From Actinophytocola xinjiangensis (GTDB lineage: Bacteria; Actinomycetota; Actinomycetes; Mycobacteriales; Pseudonocardiaceae): a DNA stretch of 64,000 nucleotides. The DNA lies in contig NZ_MSIF01000016.1 in NCBI RefSeq assembly GCF_001921215.1, forward strand, positions 1 through 64,000. Direction: 5' to 3'. Position numbers and translations under genes: made by a program. The notes below the pieces were generated by a model. That model was not told where the DNA came from. It saw only the letters and a list, made by a program, of their open reading frames with translations, and made no database searches. Below, in pieces: positions 59,303 through 64,000 of this stretch (within the stretch, counting starts at the first letter, position 1; every line of letters starts with the position of its first letter).

Positions 59303-62300
59303 TCACTCCGCGCCCAGGTTCTCGACAAGGTCGAACAGCTCGTCGTCGGAGGCCGAGCCGAGGTCGCCGGCCGGTGCGTCGCCGCCGCTGTCGGTGTGGT
59401 GGAGCGACAGCAGAGTTCGTAACCGGGACACCAGGCGCCCCCTGGTGATCTCGTCCAGTTCGTCGCGTCGCAGTTCCGCCTCCACGCGGTCGACGGCGTC
59501 GAACACCGACGGCTGCGCGCCGTCCACCGCGAGCTCGCCGAGCAGGTGACGGGCCAGTATCCGGGGGGTCGGGTGGTCGAACACCGCGGTCGCCGGGAGG
59601 CGAAGACCGGTCGCGCGCTTCAGCGTGTTGCGCAGCTCGACCGCCAGCAACGAGTCGAACCCGAGCAGGCGGAACGCCCGCTCCGGCTCGACGGCCGACG
59701 GCCCCGGCGCGCCGAGCACGGCCGCCACGTGGCCGCGGACGAACTCCACGACCGCTTCCTCGCGAGCGGTCTCCGGAAGTGCGGCCAGTCGCGCACGAAT
59801 GTCGACCTCCGCCTCCTGGTCGGCGCTCCCGCGGCGCGGCGACTGGCGCAGCAGCGCCGGCACCAGCACCGGGTCGGCGTCGGCGGGCACCACACCGATC
59901 CCCAGCGCCGCGTCGAACAGCGAGAGCCCCTGCTCCGCGGACAACGGCACCACGCCGGCGCGGGAGATCCGGTGGCGGTCGGCGTCGGTGAGGTGTCCGG
60001 TCATGTCACCGGACTGCTCCCACAGACCCCACGCCAGCGACAGCCCCGGCAACCCGGCCGCCGCCCGTCGGCGCGCCAGGGCGTCCAGCACGGCGTTGGC
60101 CGAGGCGTAGTTGGCCTGGCCGGCCGACCCCAGTGTCCCGGCGAGCGACGAGAACAGCACGAACGCGGACAGACCGCTGTCGCGGGTCAGCTCGTCGAGG
60201 TGCGTCGCGGCGTCGACCTTGACGCGGAACACCGCGCGCAGCCGTTGCGGGGTGAGCGCGGTGAGCACGCCGTCGTCGAGCACCCCGGCCGCGTGCACGA
60301 CCGCGCCGATGTCGTGCCGGGACAGCAGGTCGGCGAGCGCGGCGCGGTCGGCGACATCACACGAGGCGATCGTGACGTCCGCGCCGAGCCCGGTGAGCTC
60401 CGCGTGCAGTTCGCGGGCGCCTGGCGCGTCCAGGCCGCGACGGCTCACCAGCAGCAGGCTGCGGGCGCCGTGCTCGCGCACGAGGTGACCGGCGAGCAGG
60501 GTGCCCAGAGCGCCGGTCGCACCGGTGATCAGCACTGTTCTGTCCGGCTTCCACCCGGCCGGGCCGCCCGGCGTGACCGGGGTCAGGCGCGGAACCAGGA
60601 CAGCGCCGGCGCGCAGCACGAGCCGGGACTCACCGGTGGCCAGCGCGGCGGGCAGCGCCGCGAGGGACTCGGCGCGACCATCGAGCTCGACCAGCACGAA
60701 ACGATCGGGGTGTTCGACCTGCGCGGCGCGGACCAACCCGGCCACGGCGGCGTCGGCCGGCTCGTACGGGGCTGTCGCGGCGTCCCGCACGAGGAACACC
60801 AGCCGTGTCTCGTCCTGGCGGTCCTCGGCCAGCCAGTCCTGGGTCAGGCGCAGCGCCCGCGACGCCGACTCCACCGCCGCGTCGTGCGCGGTGCCCTCGC
60901 GCACCGCCGGCGCGGTGAGCACGACATCGCTGCCGGCGGTACCGGCGAGGTCCTCGTGAGCGGGCAGGCCGAGGCCGAACTCGTCGGCGCCGAGGATGGC
61001 CCACGCCCCACGCGCCGCCGTGGTCACCGCCAACTCGGTCCAGTCAGGACGGAACAGCGCGTCGGGGGTCAACCGTGCCGCCGCCAACGGGCGTACGACC
61101 AACTCGTCCACCGACGCGACCAGCCGATCGGCCTGGTCGGTCACGGTGATCGCGATGGTGTTCTCGGCGACCACACGCAGCCGCACCCGCAGCACGTCAG
61201 CGGTGGACGCGGTCGTGGACGCGGTCACCGTGGCGCCGCGCCAGCTGAACGGCAACCGACTCTGGCTGACCAGCCCGAGCGGGTGCAGTGCGGCGTCGAG
61301 TATCGCGGGGTGCACGGCGAACCCGCCGGCGGCCAGCCCGTCCGGTCGAGCCAGTTCGGCGAACAGCTCGTCGCCGTTGCGCCACAGCGCGCGCACCCCA
61401 CGGTAGGCCGGTCCGTAGTCGATGCCCTGCTCGGCGAACCGGTCATACAGGTCGGCAACCGACTCCTGCCGGGCGCCCGCCGGTGGCCACTGGCCCTCGG
61501 GCACCGGCCCGGCCGGGGCGAGTGGAGCGAGCACGCCGTCGGCGTTGAGGGTCCAGCCGCCGTCGGTGGACGAACGCAGGCGCACGGCGCACCGGCCGTC
61601 CGGGTCGGGCGCGGCCACGATCAACTGGATCGCCACCCCACCCCGCTCCGGCAGCACGAGCGGGCTGTGCATGGTCAGCTCCTCGACCAGCGCGCGGCCG
61701 ACCCGTGCTCCGGCGTGCGCGGCCAACTCCACCATGCCGGTCCCGGGCACCAGTACCGTGCCGAGGACGGCGTGGTCGGCCAGCCACGGGTGGGTGGCCA
61801 CCGAGATCCTGCCGGTGAACAGCAGCGCGTCGGTGCCGTCCAACTCGACGCCGGCGCCGAGCAGCGGGTGGTGCGTCTCGTCCATGCCGAACGCGGTGAC
61901 GTCGCCGGTGCGGCCGGGGACCGACTCCGGCCAGTACCGGCGGTGTTCGAAGGGATAGGTCGGCAGATCGACCGGACGAGGCGTGACCGTGGCGAACAGC
62001 CGGGACCAGTCGACCGGCACGCCCCTGGTGTGCAGTTCGGCGGCGGAGAGCAGGAACCGCGCCAGACCACCGTCGTCCCGGCGCGACGTACCCGTCACCA
62101 CCACCGTGTCGTGACCGACCGCGGCGACCGTCTCCTCCACACCCATCACCAACACCGGATGCGGACTCACCTCGACGAACACCTCATGTCCGGCGCCCAA
62201 CAACGCCCGAGTCGCGGCCTCGAACTCGACCGGCTCCCGAACGTTGCGGAACCAGTAACCGGCGTCCATCAACCCACCATCGAGAACGTCACCGGTCACC

Positions 62301-64000
62301 GTCGAGTACAACGGCACCCGCGACGCCACCGGCCGCAGCCCGGCAAGCCTGTCCGACAGCGGACCCTCGATCACATCCACCGCCTGCGAGTGAGCGACGA
62401 AGTTGGCGCCAGGAACCCACCACCGCATCACGCCCGCCCGCGACAACGCCCGCTCCAGCCCCTCCAACGCCTCGACCCCACCAGCCACCGCGACCGAACG
62501 CGGCCCGTTCACCGCCGCGACGGACAACCCCTCGAAACCCGCGATCCGCTCCCGAACGGACTCCACACCATCAACAACGGACAACATCCCCCCGTCCGCA
62601 CCATCGAGACAGTCGGCCAACAACCGCGACCGCACCACCACGACCCGTGCCGCGTCCTCGAGCGACAACGCCCCAGCGACACACGCGGCGGCGATCTCGC
62701 CCTGCGAATGCCCCACCACCGCGGCCGGCACAACCCCCAACGACCGCCACAACTCCGCCAACGACACCATCATCGCGAACAACACCGGCTGCAACACGTC
62801 AACACGAGAAACATCCGGCGCGCCCGAATCTCCCCGCAGCACCCCCAACACCGACCAGCCGGTCAACCCCGCCACCACCACATCACACTCACCCATCCGC
62901 TCCGCGAAGACCGCCGACTCGGACAGCAGGTCCCGACCCATCCCCACCCACTGCGAACCCTGCCCAGGAAAGACAAGAACGACCTTGCCGTCGGTCCGAC
63001 GACCGTCGCCGAGCACGACGTTCGGCGAGGCGACGTCGTTGGCGAGCACGTCGAGTCCGGACCGGACCGCGTCCGGGTCGCGCGCCACGATCACCGCGCG
63101 GTGGTCCAACGCGGCGCGCGAGGTGACCAGCGCCCGCGCGACGTCGGCGGTGGCCACGTCCGGATGGGCCAGCAGCCGCCGAGCCTGCTCGCGCAGCGCC
63201 GCCGCGCTCGCGGCGGACACCAGCCACGGCAACGGCCCGGCGACCTCGGCGCGACCGTCCTGTTCGGACTGGTCGCCTTGTTCGAGGATGACGTGGGCGT
63301 TGGTACCACTCACCCCGAACGCCGACACCGCACCCCGCCGAGGCCGACCCACCACCGGCCACTCCCGCGACTCCGCCAACAACGACACCGCACCCAACGA
63401 CCAATCAACATGACCCGACACCTCACCAACATGCAACGTCCTCGGCATCACCCCATACCGCAACGCCTGCACAACCTTGATCACCCCACCAACACCAGCA
63501 GCCGCCTGCGCATGACCAATATTCGACTTCAACGAACCCAACCACACCGACCCCACCCGATCCTGCCCATACGTCGCCAACAACGCCTGCGCCTCAATCG
63601 GATCACCCAACGACGTACCAGTACCATGCCCCTCCACCAAATCAACATCCCCCGTGGACAGACGCGCGTTCGCCAGCGCCTGGCGGATGACCTCCTGTTG
63701 GGCGAGCCCGTTCGGCGCGGTCAGGCCGTTCGACGCGCCGTCGGAGTTCATCGCGGAGCCACGGACCACGGCCAACACCCGGTGCCCGTTGCGCCGCGCG
63801 TCCGACAACCGCTCCAACACCAGCATCCCGACGCCCTCGGACCATCCCGTGCCATCCGCGTCGGCCGAGAACGACCGGCACCGACCGTCGACCGACAACG
63901 CCCGCTGCCGCGAGAACTCCACGAAGGTGTCCGGTGTCGACATCACCGTCACCCCACCGGCCAACGCCAACCCACAGTCACCCGACCGCAACGACTGCGC
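59303..64000 (-). CDS. Type I PKS, C-terminal part (cut by window edge): KS(partial)-AT-DH-KR-ACP-docking
   Basis: The upstream PKS enters from beyond 64000; its KS cysteine lies outside, but both KS histidines (EGHGTGT, KSNIGH) are inside. AT (~62990-62130) has GHSQGE but FVAH (62390-62401) at the specificity motif, unlike YASH/HAFH. DH ([11 protein letters not shown]) looks active, there is no ER, and KR ([11 protein letters not shown]) is B-type. The ACP (GFDSLLAVE) is followed by a C-terminal docking segment ending [17 protein letters not shown]. The module therefore predicts an alkene next to a substituent chosen by the unusual AT. Its stop is 46 nt upstream of the next PKS start. Confidence 0.95.
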   Translation of the reverse strand, partial: AQSLRSGDCGLALAGGVTVMSTPDTFVEFSRQRALSVDGRCRSFSADADGTGWSEGVGMLVLERLSDARRNGHRVLAVVRGSAMNSDGASNGLTAPNGLAQQEVIRQALANARLSTGDVDLVEGHGTGTSLGDPIEAQALLATYGQDRVGSVWLGSLKSNIGHAQAAAGVGGVIKVVQALRYGVMPRTLHVGEVSGHVDWSLGAVSLLAESREWPVVGRPRRGAVSAFGVSGTNAHVILEQGDQSEQDGRAEVAGPLPWLVSAASAAALREQARRLLAHPDVATADVARALVTSRAALDHRAVIVARDPDAVRSGLDVLANDVASPNVVLGDGRRTDGKVVLVFPGQGSQWVGMGRDLLSESAVFAERMGECDVVVAGLTGWSVLGVLRGDSGAPDVSRVDVLQPVLFAMMVSLAELWRSLGVVPAAVVGHSQGEIAAACVAGALSLEDAARVVVVRSRLLADCLDGADGGMLSVVDGVESVRERIAGFEGLSVAAVNGPRSVAVAGGVEALEGLERALSRAGVMRWWVPGANFVAHSQAVDVIEGPLSDRLAGLRPVASRVPLYSTVTGDVLDGGLMDAGYWFRNVREPVEFEAATRALLGAGHEVFVEVSPHPVLVMGVEETVAAVGHDTVVVTGTSRRDDGGLARFLLSAAELHTRGVPVDWSRLFATVTPRPVDLPTYPFEHRRYWPESVPGRTGDVTAFGMDETHHPLLGAGVELDGTDALLFTGRISVATHPWLADHAVLGTVLVPGTGMVELAAHAGARVGRALVEELTMHSPLVLPERGGVAIQLIVAAPDPDGRCAVRLRSSTDGGWTLNADGVLAPLAPAGPVPEGQWPPAGARQESVADLYDRFAEQGIDYGPAYRGVRALWRNGDELFAELARPDGLAAGGFAVHPAILDAALHPLGLVSQSRLPFSWRGATVTASTTASTADVLRVRLRVVAENTIAITVTDQADRLVASVDELVVRPLAAARLTPDALFRPDWTELAVTTAARGAWAILGADEFGLGLPAHEDLAGTAGSDVVLTAPAVREGTAHDAAVESASRALRLTQDWLAEDRQDETRLVFLVRDAATAPYEPADAAVAGLVRAAQVEHPDRFVLVELDGRAESLAALPAALATGESRLVLRAGAVLVPRLTPVTPGGPAGWKPDRTVLITGATGALGTLLAGHLVREHGARSLLLVSRRGLDAPGARELHAELTGLGADVTIASCDVADRAALADLLSRHDIGAVVHAAGVLDDGVLTALTPQRLRAVFRVKVDAATHLDELTRDSGLSAFVLFSSLAGTLGSAGQANYASANAVLDALARRRAAAGLPGLSLAWGLWEQSGDMTGHLTDADRHRISRAGVVPLSAEQGLSLFDAALGIGVVPADADPVLVPALLRQSPRRGSADQEAEVDIRARLAALPETAREEAVVEFVRGHVAAVLGAPGPSAVEPERAFRLLGFDSLLAVELRNTLKRATGLRLPATAVFDHPTPRILARHLLGELAVDGAQPSVFDAVDRVEAELRRDELDEITRGRLVSRLRTLLSLHHTDSGGDAPAGDLGSASDDELFDLVENLGAE
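63287..63654. repeat. Duplicated KS segment, copy in the edge PKS
   Basis: Partner of the repeat at 57896-58262. Both copies contain long near-identical runs around the linker after KS and the KSNIGH region. Confidence 0.7.

Overview
This is a high-GC actinomycete window. Almost all third codon positions are G or C, GTG starts and 4-nt ATGA/GTGA gene overlaps are common, and there is an F420-type oxidoreductase, a Tat lipoprotein, PucR regulators and a modular type I polyketide synthase (PKS). A Pseudonocardiales-type genome is plausible, but the sequence alone does not fix the genus. Nearly everything from 7.2 kb to the right edge is on the minus strand.

Region 1 (1-4.9 kb) holds small regulated units. 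One is a TetR/ABC-2 exporter operon with a perfect palindromic operator (3001-3017). The other is a divergent pair, a ketopantoate-reductase-like protein and a TetR repressor, with twin operators embedded in the promoter.

Region 2 (4.9-27.8 kb) is a catabolic locus. Nineteen consecutive minus-strand genes (27060 down to 7213) are overlapping or separated by at most 43 nt, so they probably form one ~20-kb operon. In order they encode an FAD oxidoreductase, a class III CoA-transferase, a crotonase, a DapA-like aldolase/dehydratase, an SDR, an NDP-forming acyl-CoA synthetase, an NMT1/THI5-type ABC importer (three genes), a second crotonase, a 2OG-Fe(II) oxygenase, a BtpA-like TIM barrel, a cupin, an MDR reductase, an aldehyde dehydrogenase, a class II aldolase, a D-2-hydroxyacid dehydrogenase and two PucR-type regulators. 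An XRE-cupin regulator lies just upstream. A convergent pair, an F420/LLM oxidoreductase and an M20 carbamoylase-type amidohydrolase, lies at the other end. I infer import and CoA-dependent degradation of an unidentified compound, perhaps one containing nitrogen. I do not recognise the whole set as a described pathway.

Region 3 (28.2-33.0 kb) is a four-gene cassette: a trypsin-STAND-TPR protein, a trypsin-co-occurring (trypco1-like) protein and two unrecognised small proteins. This resembles the NTPase-centred conflict systems predicted in multicellular bacteria. The Walker A lysine of the STAND domain is replaced by alanine. A 12-copy GACGGC repeat and a possible frameshifted small membrane protein flank it.

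Region 4 (33.4-64.0 kb) is the 3' part of a modular PKS cluster: three PKS proteins (the first cut by the right edge), an FAD monooxygenase and a full methoxymalonyl-ACP cassette (fkbG, K, J, I, H order). The last module of the edge PKS has an acyltransferase motif (FVAH) unlike the YASH/HAFH of the others and is the best candidate in the window for methoxymalonyl use. The last two modules both carry dead ketoreductases before a thioesterase. This predicts a terminal 3,5-diketo chain and possible pyrone or hemiketal formation.
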